Under the pieces are notes generated by a model that was not told where the DNA came from, did not search any database, and saw nothing but the letters and a program-made list of their open reading frames with translations. Positions 1 to 7,601 of a stretch of DNA of 39,082 nucleotides are shown here, in pieces (the first letter of the stretch is position 1; every line of letters begins with the position of its first letter). Origin of the DNA: Pseudomonadota bacterium (GTDB lineage Bacteria; Bdellovibrionota; Bdellovibrionia; Bdellovibrionales; Bdellovibrionaceae); the NCBI GenBank assembly GCA_021300175.1, contig JAJTIC010000005.1, forward strand, positions 1-39,082, written 5' to 3'. Both the position numbers and the translations under genes were made by a program.

Positions 1-416
1 GTTGCCAGAACCTTCGAATCCGCCACTGGAGGATAAAATGTCGCTTGGCCAATAGCTTCGTGAAAAGAAGCTCCCATCGGAGCTGTTGCTGCTGACGGAG
101 CAGGTGCTTTCTGTGCAGCAGGAGTTTGAGCAGGTGCTTTTTCAGCAGTTGCGGGCTTTGCAGGTGCCGCCGTTGCGCCAGCGCCGTCCAAAGTAAGAAT
201 GACAGATTCTACTTTGATCACATCCCCTGTTTTGAATTTCAAATCTTTCACAACTCCACCGACGGGAGAAGGAACTTCAACAGTGGCTTTGTCTGTCATG
301 ACTTCTGCAACAGGTTGATCAGGCCTCACCGTGTCACCGGGTTTAACGAGCCATTTTACCAATTCACCTTCTGTGACGCCTTCACCGAGTTCTGGTAATT
401 TCACATCAGTAGCCAT
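1..416 (-). CDS. Dihydrolipoamide acyltransferase (E2), N-terminal part
   Basis: This is the first 138 codons of an E2 subunit of a 2-oxo acid dehydrogenase complex; the rest lies beyond the window edge. Residues 1-78 form a lipoyl domain, with the lipoylated lysine expected at K43 in the motif [11 protein letters not shown]. An Ala/Pro/Lys-rich flexible linker follows at about 80-120, as usual between the lipoyl and peripheral-subunit-binding domains. The ATG lies inside the end of lipA (11-base overlap), so the two genes are probably translated together. This makes sense because LipA makes the lipoyl group that E2 carries. Which complex it belongs to (pyruvate, 2-oxoglutarate or branched-chain) cannot be told from this part. 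Confidence 0.9.
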   Translation of the reverse strand, partial: MATDVKLPELGEGVTEGELVKWLVKPGDTVRPDQPVAEVMTDKATVEVPSPVGGVVKDLKFKTGDVIKVESVILTLDGAGATAAPAKPATAEKAPAQTPAAQKAPAPSAATAPMGASFHEAIGQATFYPPVADSKVLA

Positions 417-1347
417 GCTGTTTCTCTCCTTGAGTCGTTTCTGATTTTATAGCTTCTTGTTGTTTTCTTTTCTCAATCACACCTTTCATGAAAAACTCAC
501 CAGCACGGTAAGAGCTTCTCACGAGAGGACCGCTGGCCACATATAAGAATCCCATGGCCTCAGCAGTGTCTTGCCACCACTTAAATTTTTCTGGAGTGAT
601 GTACTCCTTCACTTCTAAGTGTCTTTTGGTCGGTTGTAAGTATTGGCCAAATGTGACCACATCGCAGTCAATTTTTCGGAGATCTTTCAAAGTTTGTAGA
701 ACTTCTTCATCGGTTTCTCCAAGGCCAAGCATGATCGACGTTTTCGTGTAACGAGTGGGGTCATATTTTTTTACGTGCTCCAGCACGCTCAAAGACTGTT
801 GATAATTCGCTCGTGGGTCACGCACTGTTTTCTGCAGGCGTTCCACAGTTTCCACGTTGTGAGCGAAGACATCAGGCCTGCTATCCACCAATTGTGACAC
901 TAAATCCAATTCGCCACGAAAGTCAGGGGTGAGAATTTCAACAATCACATGCTGATCGAGTTTTTTGATCGTTCGAATGGTTCGGGCAAAGTGTCCGGCA
1001 CCTTGATCGGCCAAGTCGTCGCGGTCCACAGAAGTGATCACCACGTACTCAAGTCCCATCTGCGCTATTGAGTAGCCTACTTTTTCAGGCTCGAGGGGGT
1101 CGAGCTTCCCTTTCGGATTGCCGGTCTTCACGTGACAAAACTTGCATCCGCGAGTGCAAACTTCGCCCATCAGCATGAATGTGGCCGTGCCACCACCCCA
1201 GCACTCTCCCATATTCGGGCATTTCGCTTCTTGGCAAACAGTGGCAAGCTTGAGGTCCCCCAGCATATTTTTAATACGATTGTAATTCTCACCCGTGGGC
1301 GCGCGAACTTTGAGCCAATCTGGTTTTGGAATATGAGTTTTTGACAT
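406..1347 (-). CDS. lipA: Lipoyl synthase LipA
   Basis: Radical SAM enzyme that inserts two sulfurs into protein-bound octanoyl groups to make lipoate. The auxiliary iron-sulfur cluster cysteines are C38, C43 and C49 ([12 protein letters not shown]). The radical SAM cysteines are C64, C68 and C71 (CTRGCKFC). The C-terminal RSSY motif at about 277-280, whose serine ligates the auxiliary cluster in known LipA, is present. At 313 residues it has the usual length and all key residues. It overlaps the downstream E2 gene by 11 bases. Its start faces sfsA across an 87-base divergent intergenic region. No lipB is seen in this window. Confidence 0.98.
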   Translation of the reverse strand: MSKTHIPKPDWLKVRAPTGENYNRIKNMLGDLKLATVCQEAKCPNMGECWGGGTATFMLMGEVCTRGCKFCHVKTGNPKGKLDPLEPEKVGYSIAQMGLEYVVITSVDRDDLADQGAGHFARTIRTIKKLDQHVIVEILTPDFRGELDLVSQLVDSRPDVFAHNVETVERLQKTVRDPRANYQQSLSVLEHVKKYDPTRYTKTSIMLGLGETDEEVLQTLKDLRKIDCDVVTFGQYLQPTKRHLEVKEYITPEKFKWWQDTAEAMGFLYVASGPLVRSSYRAGEFFMKGVIEKRKQQEAIKSETTQGEKQHGY

Positions 1348-1434
1348 GGTCTTTTTTTATGCTTAAGTCATTGTAATGTCCATGAACTTTTGAATTTTAG
1401 ACCATTTGCTCAGAGCGCCTCTTGGAGTGGTAAA

Positions 1435-2163
1435 ATGCAGTTTGAAACAGAACTTTTAACAGGAGTGTTTTTAAAGCGTTATAAGCGCTTTTTTGCGGAT
1501 GTTGAGCTCGGGGGGCAAGTGGAGGTCGCCCATGTTGCCAACACAGGTTCCATGAAAGGCGTGAATAACCCAGGGGTGCATTGTCTTGTGTCAAAATCCA
1601 AAAATCCCGAGAGAAAGCTCAAGTTCTCACTCGAGGCTTTGATGGATCCTCAAAGTGGGGAATGGGTGGGGGTCAACACTTCATGGCCTCATCAGCTGGC
1701 TCAAGAGATTTTCAAAGAAAAGCGGCTCTCTCATTGGCAGAACTACGATGTGATGAAGCCTGAACACAAAATTAATGCCGAGACCCGATTGGATTTACTT
1801 TTAACCAATTCGAAAACTCAGCAACAACATTTTGTTGAATTGAAAAATGTGACACTGGCGATTGGGGACTTGGAAACGAAGCAGGGGGTCGCTCTTTTTC
1901 CTGATGCTGTGACCGAGCGTGGGCAAAAGCATTTGCGAGAGCTCACCGAGCTTGTGAAGCAGGGGCACACAGCAGAGATCTTATTTCTCATTCAGCGAAA
2001 TGATTGTGCCAGTTTTAAAGCGGCCAAAGATATTGATCCAGAATACGCAGAACTTCTCAGAGTCGCACGGAAATCAGGGGTGACAATCACTTGCGTCTGC
2101 GCGGAAATTTCACCTCGGGGAATTGAAATAAAAACTCAGCCAGTCCCATACCTGCAGGAATGA
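1435..2163 (+). CDS. sfsA: SfsA family protein (sugar fermentation stimulation protein homologue)
   Basis: SfsA homologue of 242 residues. The family has a DNA-binding-like N-terminal barrel and a nuclease-like C-terminal domain; its role is poorly defined, with the E. coli protein linked to maltose gene expression. Seen here: the N-terminal LLTGVFLKRYKRFFADV block, the VANTGSMKG motif and WVGVNTSWPHQLAQE, all typical of the family. An in-frame TTG at 1390 would add 15 residues. I chose ATG 1435 because GGAG lies a few bases upstream and the protein then starts where other SfsA proteins do. It is divergent from lipA and a single gene; the neighbour downstream is convergent. Confidence 0.9.
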   Translation: MQFETELLTGVFLKRYKRFFADVELGGQVEVAHVANTGSMKGVNNPGVHCLVSKSKNPERKLKFSLEALMDPQSGEWVGVNTSWPHQLAQEIFKEKRLSHWQNYDVMKPEHKINAETRLDLLLTNSKTQQQHFVELKNVTLAIGDLETKQGVALFPDAVTERGQKHLRELTELVKQGHTAEILFLIQRNDCASFKAAKDIDPEYAELLRVARKSGVTITCVCAEISPRGIEIKTQPVPYLQE

Positions 2164-2203
2164 TCGATGAATTCAAAGTGGTGGACGAGCTCAAGTGGGG
2201 CAG

Positions 2204-2644
2204 CTAGCTCGACTTTTGGCTCACGTACATATTGATCGAAGCTTTCATCACGACTTGATTGTTGAGATCAGTGACAGGAACTTCAATCCAGTTGTCTCCT
2301 AGAACCAAAGAATCAGGTTTAAATTCCACCACGGCTTTCAAATGAGTGGTGGCTTTTTTTAAGTACTGAACTTTCATTTCTTTAGGGATCCAGCGACGTG
2401 TTTTGACGAGGGACCACTCCATGGCGAGACCCGCCGTCAGTTCGCATAAATTGCACATGGCGATCGCGTGAACGGTGCCGATGTGATTAGTCACGCTCCA
2501 TCGCTTTTTCATATGGATTTCACAGCGCCCTGGTTTTAAGTCTTCGATACGAGGGCGGATAGTGCGAAAGTAAGGCGCTTTGAGAGAGACAACAAACGAA
2601 AAAAGCCTTTTCCCGAGTGGAAATTTCGAGAATTTTTCAAACAT
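2204..2644 (-). CDS. DUF4442 hotdog-fold protein (thioesterase-like)
   Basis: A 146-residue protein whose pattern matches the DUF4442 group of hotdog-fold proteins, related to PaaI-type acyl-CoA thioesterases. The block VTNHIGTVHAIAMCNLCELTAGLAM at about 51-75 corresponds to the hotdog helix region, where N-H-G-x-x-H-A is usual. The following strands (KEMKVQYLKKATTHL) fit the hotdog sheet. Its start overlaps the end of the upstream DUF4442 gene by 8 bases, so the two are co-translated and may form a mixed dimer. Substrate unknown. The family assignment comes from motif pattern only. Confidence 0.75.
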   Translation of the reverse strand: MFEKFSKFPLGKRLFSFVVSLKAPYFRTIRPRIEDLKPGRCEIHMKKRWSVTNHIGTVHAIAMCNLCELTAGLAMEWSLVKTRRWIPKEMKVQYLKKATTHLKAVVEFKPDSLVLGDNWIEVPVTDLNNQVVMKASINMYVSQKSS

Positions 2645-3101
2645 AGTTTGTCTCCTTCTTCTTTTTTCGGATGTAAAGAACTTTGCTGACTCGAGCGATG
2701 GTCATCTGATTTTCATCGAGGATTTCAATGGTTCGATGCCAGTCCATTTTTTCCTGGGTTTCCAGAGCTAATTTGATGTTATTCAGATCTTTGTCTGTCA
2801 GAAGAAATTGAGCGTACAAGTGGGTTTTTCCAGGCTTTAAGTATTCAATCGCGGCTGATTTGTCCCACACGATAAAGCCGGGTCCAAGGTTACGAAGAAG
2901 CATCACCATATAAAACGGATCCGTCATCGAAAACATCGATCCACCGTAGGCAGAGCCCACGTAGTTTCCATTCCACCATCTTTTCTTGAGGACTACTCTC
3001 ATTTCACGAAAGTCAGGTGTGACTTTCTCAATACGAATGCCAGCCCCAAAAAGCGGAGGCCAAAAGTTCCACAATCCAAGAAGCTTTGCGCGCCAATTCA
3101 T
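2637..3101 (-). CDS. DUF4442 hotdog-fold protein, second member of pair
   Basis: A 154-residue protein of the same fold group as its downstream neighbour. It has the DUF4442-like core RWWNGNYVGSAYGGSMFSMTDPFYMVMLL (about 42-70), followed by IVWDKSAAIEYLKPGKTHLYAQF, which matches the strand that hotdog dimers use. Unlike the neighbour it has no histidine in the helix-start motif (G-S-A-Y-G-G in place of G-T-V-H-A), so the two copies have diverged. The 8-base overlap with 2204-2644 suggests coupled translation and perhaps a heterodimer. It ends in a basic KKKK tail. Function unknown; an acyl-thioester-binding role is inferred. Confidence 0.72.
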   Translation of the reverse strand: MNWRAKLLGLWNFWPPLFGAGIRIEKVTPDFREMRVVLKKRWWNGNYVGSAYGGSMFSMTDPFYMVMLLRNLGPGFIVWDKSAAIEYLKPGKTHLYAQFLLTDKDLNNIKLALETQEKMDWHRTIEILDENQMTIARVSKVLYIRKKKKETNYV

Positions 3102-3146
3102 CAGAAATAGCTTGCATCTTTTTCATCTCAAGATCAGCATCTTTTT

Positions 3147-3917
3147 ATGTCAGATCAGATATTAAGTAATCCTCCCAAAGTCAGTTACCACGAAGATGCA
3201 CCTGCGACGAATTTTGTCGAGTTCAAAAAAATTGTTGAATCTCGAAGAAGTGTTCGTATTTTTAGTTCTGAAAAAATTCCGGATGATGTGGTGATGAGCT
3301 GTTTAGATATGGCACTTCTTGCGCCAACGTCGAGCAATCTTCAATGTTGGGAATTTTGGTGGGTGCGAGATGAGGGCAAGCTTAAAAAAATGCATGAAGC
3401 TTGTCTTGGGCAGCCTGCAGCTTCGACAGCGCAAGCTCTGATTGTGTGTTTGGCAAGAACTCAGACATGGAAAAAACATCGGGAGCAGATGCTTGAAGTG
3501 CTGCGAGCAAGTCCTGGAACACCGAAATCAGCTCTGATGTATTACGAAAAGCTCGTTCCTTTTGTTTATGGACAAGGGCCATTGGGGCTGTTCGGTCTTT
3601 TGAAGAAATTTTTGATCACGCCAATTTTAGGAGTATTCCGAGTCGTGCCTCGGGGGCCTTTTGGTGAATCGGGAATGCTTCAGTGGGCACATAAGACGAC
3701 GGCTTTGGCGTGTGAGAATCTGATGCTCGCGTTTCGCGCGGCGGGATATGATACTTGTCCGATGGAAGGCTTTGACGAAGTTCGAGTGAGAAAAATTTTG
3801 GATTTACCTTCTGACGCTTCAGTCTGCATGATCATCGGGGCTGGGAAGCGCGCGCCCGGAGGCATCTACAGCCCCCGGATTCGTTTCCCCCGCGATCAGT
3901 TCATCAAAATCAAATAG
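3147..3917 (+). CDS. Nitroreductase family flavoprotein
   Basis: A 256-residue member of the FMN-dependent nitroreductase superfamily, which reduces nitro groups, quinones or similar substrates with NAD(P)H. The N-terminal FMN-binding signature VESRRSVRIFSSEKIP is at about 30-45, followed by APTSSNLQCWEFWWV at about 60-74. The FMN-phosphate-binding C-terminal region is MIIGAGKRAPGG at about 229-240. There is an extra stretch at about 120-175, with a hydrophobic loop LFGLLKKFLITPILGVF that may associate with a membrane or cover the active site. It stands alone, divergent from the DUF4442 pair across a 45-base gap. Substrate cannot be predicted. Confidence 0.85.
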   Translation: MSDQILSNPPKVSYHEDAPATNFVEFKKIVESRRSVRIFSSEKIPDDVVMSCLDMALLAPTSSNLQCWEFWWVRDEGKLKKMHEACLGQPAASTAQALIVCLARTQTWKKHREQMLEVLRASPGTPKSALMYYEKLVPFVYGQGPLGLFGLLKKFLITPILGVFRVVPRGPFGESGMLQWAHKTTALACENLMLAFRAAGYDTCPMEGFDEVRVRKILDLPSDASVCMIIGAGKRAPGGIYSPRIRFPRDQFIKIK

Positions 3918-3932
3918 GAATAATCTTCATTT

Positions 3933-4130
3933 TTAAGAAGCACGCCCACGAAAGTGCTCGTAAGCTCTCTCGATGCGGTGAAGTTCTTCTGGGGTGTGTA
4001 GTTTAGATTCGTACCAATGAGAAAGCTCTGCGAATTTATCTTTTCTCTTTGCACGGACAAAGAGAAGTGCCGCGGATAAAAAGAACAACATTAGACCAAA
4101 GCAAACGACAATTTGTGCCTGCCAACTCAT
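3933..4130 (-). CDS. Small single-pass membrane protein, unknown function
   Basis: A 65-residue protein with one N-terminal hydrophobic segment (about 5-26), then a basic cytoplasmic-type stretch RAKRKDK and a charged helical tail (about 35-65). A good ribosome binding site, GGAGGG, lies 4 bases before the ATG on the minus strand, which supports a real gene. It lies downstream of the dsbA-like gene but beyond that gene's terminator, so it is probably transcribed on its own. I do not recognise the family. Confidence 0.6.
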   Translation of the reverse strand: MSWQAQIVVCFGLMLFFLSAALLFVRAKRKDKFAELSHWYESKLHTPEELHRIERAYEHFRGRAS

Positions 4131-4274
4131 AAGCCCTCCACATTCAGGACTTAGATCGGTATTTCAGGATAAAAGTTGAGGCTCTGCTCGCTTTGGGAAA
4201 TACGGTTCAAGAAGAAATTCAAAAATTTGATAATGTGTCGAACTTTTGAAACTGATCCTCTTGAAGGTCAGTTT

Positions 4275-4305
4275 AAAAAAAAGCCCAGATTTCTCTGGGC
4301 TTTTT
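4275..4305 (-). terminator. Rho-independent terminator after the DsbA-like gene
   Basis: A perfect 7-bp GC-rich stem (GCCCAGA at 4283-4289, TCTGGGC at 4294-4300) with a TTTC loop is flanked by 8 A on one side and 5 T on the other. Read on the minus strand this is a stem followed by a U-run, 27 bases past the stop of the DsbA-like gene. It could also work on the plus strand. A second 9-bp stem with one G-T pair (4249-4257 with 4266-4274) lies next to it, making a tandem hairpin block. Confidence 0.88.
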
Positions 4306-4332
4306 CTAGTGTTGGCTCAGTTCAGTTAAACG

Positions 4333-5106
4333 TTACTGGCCGAGGTGCTTGTCGATGATCTTTTTGAATTCTGAGAAAGGGTAGGCGCCTTTCAAGGAAA
4401 CACCGTTGATGATAAATCCAGGTGTTCCTGAGATGCCGAATTTCTGAGCTTCTGCGATATCAGCATTGATACGCTCAGTGATCGATGCATCTTCAAGATC
4501 TTTCGCTAAACGTTTCATATCAGCTCCTGCTTTTTTAGCAGCTTCTTTCATGAAAGCTTCACCTTGAGACTTCAGCTTATCCTGATTTTCAAAAATGATG
4601 CTGTGATACTTGTAAGCTTTTGCATGATCCTGGTTTGCAATAGCTTCAAAGTATTTTGAAGCAGGGAGAGCTTTCGGGTGAAAATCCAAAGGCAAGTGTT
4701 TAAAGATAATTCGCACTTTGTCTCCGTAAGCTTTTTTAACTTCTTCGATTGTTTGATAACCCCGAGCACAGTAAGGACACTCAAAATCTGAATACTCAAC
4801 AATCGTCACTGGAGCATTGACGTTTCCATAGATAGCTCGTCCGTCTTGGATTTCCGGTTTCAGAGGATTCTTGAATTCCTCATCACGTTTTTTATCCTCT
4901 TCCGCCTGTGCATTTTGAGAAGCTTTCATTTGGGCATCTCGAGCCGCTTTATTCACCACTTCGATGAATTTTTCTGGATCTTTTTCGATCGCGACGAAAA
5001 CAATCGAGGGATCCTTTTCGATGGCTTTTTTAAGTTGATCTGAAGAGGGGGCACACGCAGAAAGGGCGAGCGCTATTCCTGCTAAAGAAAGAATCAGTTT
5101 TTTCAA
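4333..5106 (-). CDS. DsbA-like thioredoxin-fold lipoprotein
   Basis: Envelope thiol-disulfide oxidoreductase of the DsbA/BdbD type (thioredoxin_4 group). A lipoprotein signal peptide ends in the lipobox LSAC (acylated C18). A charged linker (about 20-90) leads into the thioredoxin domain with the active site C110-P-Y-C113 and the cis-proline loop GTPGF at 227-231. An alpha-helical insert lies at about 140-215. CPYC rather than CPHC suggests a redox potential different from classic DsbA, so it could act as oxidase or isomerase. 257 residues. Transcription ends at the terminator at 4275-4305. No DsbB partner is seen in the window. Confidence 0.9.
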   Translation of the reverse strand: MKKLILSLAGIALALSACAPSSDQLKKAIEKDPSIVFVAIEKDPEKFIEVVNKAARDAQMKASQNAQAEEDKKRDEEFKNPLKPEIQDGRAIYGNVNAPVTIVEYSDFECPYCARGYQTIEEVKKAYGDKVRIIFKHLPLDFHPKALPASKYFEAIANQDHAKAYKYHSIIFENQDKLKSQGEAFMKEAAKKAGADMKRLAKDLEDASITERINADIAEAQKFGISGTPGFIINGVSLKGAYPFSEFKKIIDKHLGQ

Positions 5107-5264
5107 AATTTCCTCCTGGTGTTAGTAATTCACTGAAGCTTTAAAATAGTGACACAACTCGGATTTAAGCGAAACAAAAAATCACCCCGACCATGGTCCA
5201 GTCCATAGGACTTTTCATCTCTCACCTCTAGGTTTAGACTACAGAAAAGTAAAGAGGTGATCTG

Positions 5265-5837
5265 ATGTCTCAGTTAGTTGTTGGTCTCTTGATGATTGCC
5301 AGTCTTTCAGTTCAAGCAGGATTGCTCTACAAATATCCTCAGTTGGCCCTTAAGGATCTGGATCAGATGAACAAGATCGTACGATCAAAGATTGCTGAAT
5401 CTAAAAAATCTGGTGGCGACAAAGTCATTCCCTTGAAAGAAGCTTTTCAAGCCGTTTTTTCGCGTCCTAACGATGATTTGATGATTGAGAAGATTGTATC
5501 GCCTCTCAAGACTGAACTTGAGGAGCATGATGCTTACGAAGATACGGTCAGAGCTTTGGTCAAAGAAGCGATCTCTGCTTTGAAAAATCCCAAAGCATTT
5601 CAGCCGGTCGTTCAAGTGACCTATGTGGTTTTCTTAGAAAACATTATTTCTGAATTTCGGCCGAAGGCTGGTGAAGAGTTTGAAAAATCAATCATTGCTC
5701 AAATCAGAGATGCGAAGATACAGCTCACGAAAGGGGCCCGCGACGAACGCACTCTGAGAATGATGAAACAGAACCCATCACCCTCAGATATTGCTGCAGC
5801 TATTTTGCCTTACAAAGAAGCTCCGTCGACAAAGTAA
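5265..5837 (+). CDS. Exported alpha-helical protein, unknown function
   Basis: A 190-residue protein with a likely signal peptide (MSQLVVGLLMIASLSVQAG, cleavage near residue 18). The mature part is nearly all predicted helix, rich in Lys and Glu. A good ribosome binding site (AGAGGTGA) precedes the ATG. Its last 28 bases overlap the end of the convergent lytic transglycosylase gene. I do not recognise the family and see no catalytic motif. The pairing with a peptidoglycan enzyme hints at an envelope role, but that is only context. Confidence 0.7.
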   Translation: MSQLVVGLLMIASLSVQAGLLYKYPQLALKDLDQMNKIVRSKIAESKKSGGDKVIPLKEAFQAVFSRPNDDLMIEKIVSPLKTELEEHDAYEDTVRALVKEAISALKNPKAFQPVVQVTYVVFLENIISEFRPKAGEEFEKSIIAQIRDAKIQLTKGARDERTLRMMKQNPSPSDIAAAILPYKEAPSTK

Positions 5838-6559
5838 GGAGCTTCGGTGGCCTTCGCGACCAGGCTCACTGTGGACGTATTCACAATTCGAGCATAAGTG
5901 TCTTTGTAGTGCCTCATGACTTTACGAGAATACTCCCGAGGTTTTGTTTCCGCGGCATACATCCTTCGTACTTTGGTGGCACCCATGTTGTAAGCTGACA
6001 GATATTTGTTCGCGTAGCCATCAAACTTAGTTCGCAAATAATCAAGGTACGCGATTCCCAAGCGGACATTGTCCACTGGATTTTCTAGTGTTCTCTTGCC
6101 ATGCCACTTTAACTTGAATTTCTTGGCAACCCACTCAGCCGTCTCAGGGCGTAACTGCATCAGGCCAATCTCTCCAACGCCACCACGAGCCAGCGGATTA
6201 AAGCTCGACTCGGTTTTGATCACGGCTACCACAAAAACAGGATCAAAATCATGGACTTCGGCTTCTTTGATGAGCGTGGTCGCGAGTGCGCTCGCTTGAT
6301 GCTTGTATTTTTTCGGAAGAGAGCGATAGATCTCATTGTAAAGAGACATATGAAGAGCCGGAATATCTTCCGCCCGCTCGGCCCATGAGCCAGCATAGAA
6401 TTTCCCGAGCAGTTCTTTGGCATGATCACGTCGAGCTTGCTCATCAATAGGCGTCACTTGCGCTTTCCAATATTGTGAAAAGTCGAAATTCTGATAAAGC
6501 ATAAAAAGAGTCGAAAGACTGAGAACGACAGTGGCTTTCTTGAGTGTCGTCTGTGTCAT
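5810..6559 (-). CDS. Lytic murein transglycosylase (SLT domain)
   Basis: A 249-residue enzyme of the Slt70/MltC-like lytic transglycosylase family, cutting the MurNAc-GlcNAc bond of peptidoglycan to give 1,6-anhydroMurNAc. One N-terminal hydrophobic segment (about 8-22) anchors or exports it. The SLT domain spans about 95-225: catalytic glutamate E117 in TESSFNPLARG, then GEIGLMQLRPETAE, GIAYLDYLRTKF and the YLSAYNMG motif. ATG 6559 was preferred over one 15 bases upstream because AGGAGG lies directly before it. In a predator such enzymes may serve cell-wall growth or prey wall remodelling; the sequence does not tell which. Confidence 0.92.
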   Translation of the reverse strand: MTQTTLKKATVVLSLSTLFMLYQNFDFSQYWKAQVTPIDEQARRDHAKELLGKFYAGSWAERAEDIPALHMSLYNEIYRSLPKKYKHQASALATTLIKEAEVHDFDPVFVVAVIKTESSFNPLARGGVGEIGLMQLRPETAEWVAKKFKLKWHGKRTLENPVDNVRLGIAYLDYLRTKFDGYANKYLSAYNMGATKVRRMYAAETKPREYSRKVMRHYKDTYARIVNTSTVSLVAKATEAPYFVDGASL

Positions 6560-6775
6560 TTGGCCCTCCTCCAAGTGTCCCAGAGTTAAACAATTTCTTC
6601 GCCGATACCCCTCTCTACTTCAAGAGCCGTGCCGAGATCCTAAGATCCTGGAATGATTGAATTCTCATAAATAAACACTCGCCAAAAACAACCTAACCCC
6701 GACCCCTGATAAATATGTCAACGCGAGTCTGGACAAACGTCGAAAAGTTAGAGCCTCAGACTGAAATGGCTCATT

Positions 6776-7129
6776 TTGACTCAAGATTTTTCTTCATCTA
6801 ACCGAAAGAAACTCAAGCAACCCAGATGGATTTGGGAAGGGGCAGTCAGCATGTTCATTCAAGGTAATCTTCAGGCTCTTTTTGATGCTCTCTATGAAAT
6901 TGGCGCGATCGATCCTGTTCTCAAACAGGATTGGCGTAAGGCGAGTGAGGAAATGTACCGAGCGCCAGATCACTTATCCCAAGTGGTTTCCGCCGTGAAC
7001 GCCTGTGGTGGGGATCTACAAATGTTGGTTAATCGACTTAAGCAAATGGATACGAAGTCAGTTAGTTTTCTCGCTCTGGAGGTAGCTCGTGAATTCGCCG
7101 AATTTCAAGACCGCAAAGACCTTCATTAG
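6776..7129 (+). CDS. Small helical protein, unknown function
   Basis: Up to 117 residues if read from TTG 6776. A second possible start is ATG 6851 (92 residues), preceded by GGAAGGGG, which I consider as likely. The protein is soluble, mostly helical and without cysteine clusters or membrane segments, apart from a single Cys. Its end overlaps the start of the cupredoxin-like gene by 41 bases, an unusually long overlap that still leaves the ribosome binding site of the next gene intact. It thus heads the cupredoxin/CpaF gene group. Family not recognised. Confidence 0.6.
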   Translation: MTQDFSSSNRKKLKQPRWIWEGAVSMFIQGNLQALFDALYEIGAIDPVLKQDWRKASEEMYRAPDHLSQVVSAVNACGGDLQMLVNRLKQMDTKSVSFLALEVAREFAEFQDRKDLH

Positions 7130-7601
7130 AATCGGTCTGTTTATTCTCTTTTCCACTGCACATGTACAAGTGCGCGCATGGGATGTGGATTTTTCTAGAA
7201 GAACAAAAGATCTAAAAACTTTGCGTTTGCCTGCAAGCATTGTGGATCAGCCTCAAGAAAAAGAAGCGAGTCTCTTTGGATTGGGTCCCGTGTTCGAGTC
7301 TTTAGATCCCGCTCAAGAGATTGTGATTCTCAACACAGACTCAGGTTTTGTTCCTTCGACTTTGAAACTTCGTCGAGGACAAAACTACCAGATTCATATT
7401 GTGAATGTGAATGAGAAAGAAAAGAATACAAGTTTTATTTTAGATGCATTTTCTGAGCATCATGCCACTTATTTTGGACAGAAGAAGTCTTTTACAATTT
7501 CACCGAAGCAAGACGGAATTTTCTCTTTTGTGTGTCCTGAAACGGCCAAACAAGGGCGATTGGTCATCTTTTCGGATGATCGAAAACCTGCGAGTCAGTG
7601 A
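7089..7601 (+). CDS. Exported cupredoxin-like protein
   Basis: 170 residues starting at GTG 7089, with the strong site GGAGG 6 bases upstream. A signal peptide covers about 1-30 (FIRIGLFILFSTAHVQVRA). From about 75 to 165 the strand pattern VILNTDSGFVPSTLKLRRGQ ... FTISPKQDGIFSFVCPET resembles the cupredoxin-like domain of EfeO and related periplasmic proteins. The HH pair and one Cys could be metal ligands, but the usual C-terminal His/Met ligands are not obvious, so metal binding is uncertain. It stops directly before the ATG of the CpaF-type ATPase (TGA then ATG, no gap), so the two are surely in one operon. Confidence 0.72.
   Translation: MNSPNFKTAKTFIRIGLFILFSTAHVQVRAWDVDFSRRTKDLKTLRLPASIVDQPQEKEASLFGLGPVFESLDPAQEIVILNTDSGFVPSTLKLRRGQNYQIHIVNVNEKEKNTSFILDAFSEHHATYFGQKKSFTISPKQDGIFSFVCPETAKQGRLVIFSDDRKPASQ

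Noticed and set aside
1390-1434. Longer sfsA reading frame from TTG 1390
   Set aside because: It has no ribosome binding site and adds 15 residues not seen in the family; ATG 1435 has GGAG at a good distance.
2187-2213. CGAGCT/AGCTCG stem between sfsA and the DUF4442 gene
   Set aside because: A 6-bp stem with a long loop that overlaps the coding end of the minus-strand gene and lacks a clear U-run; too weak for a terminator call.
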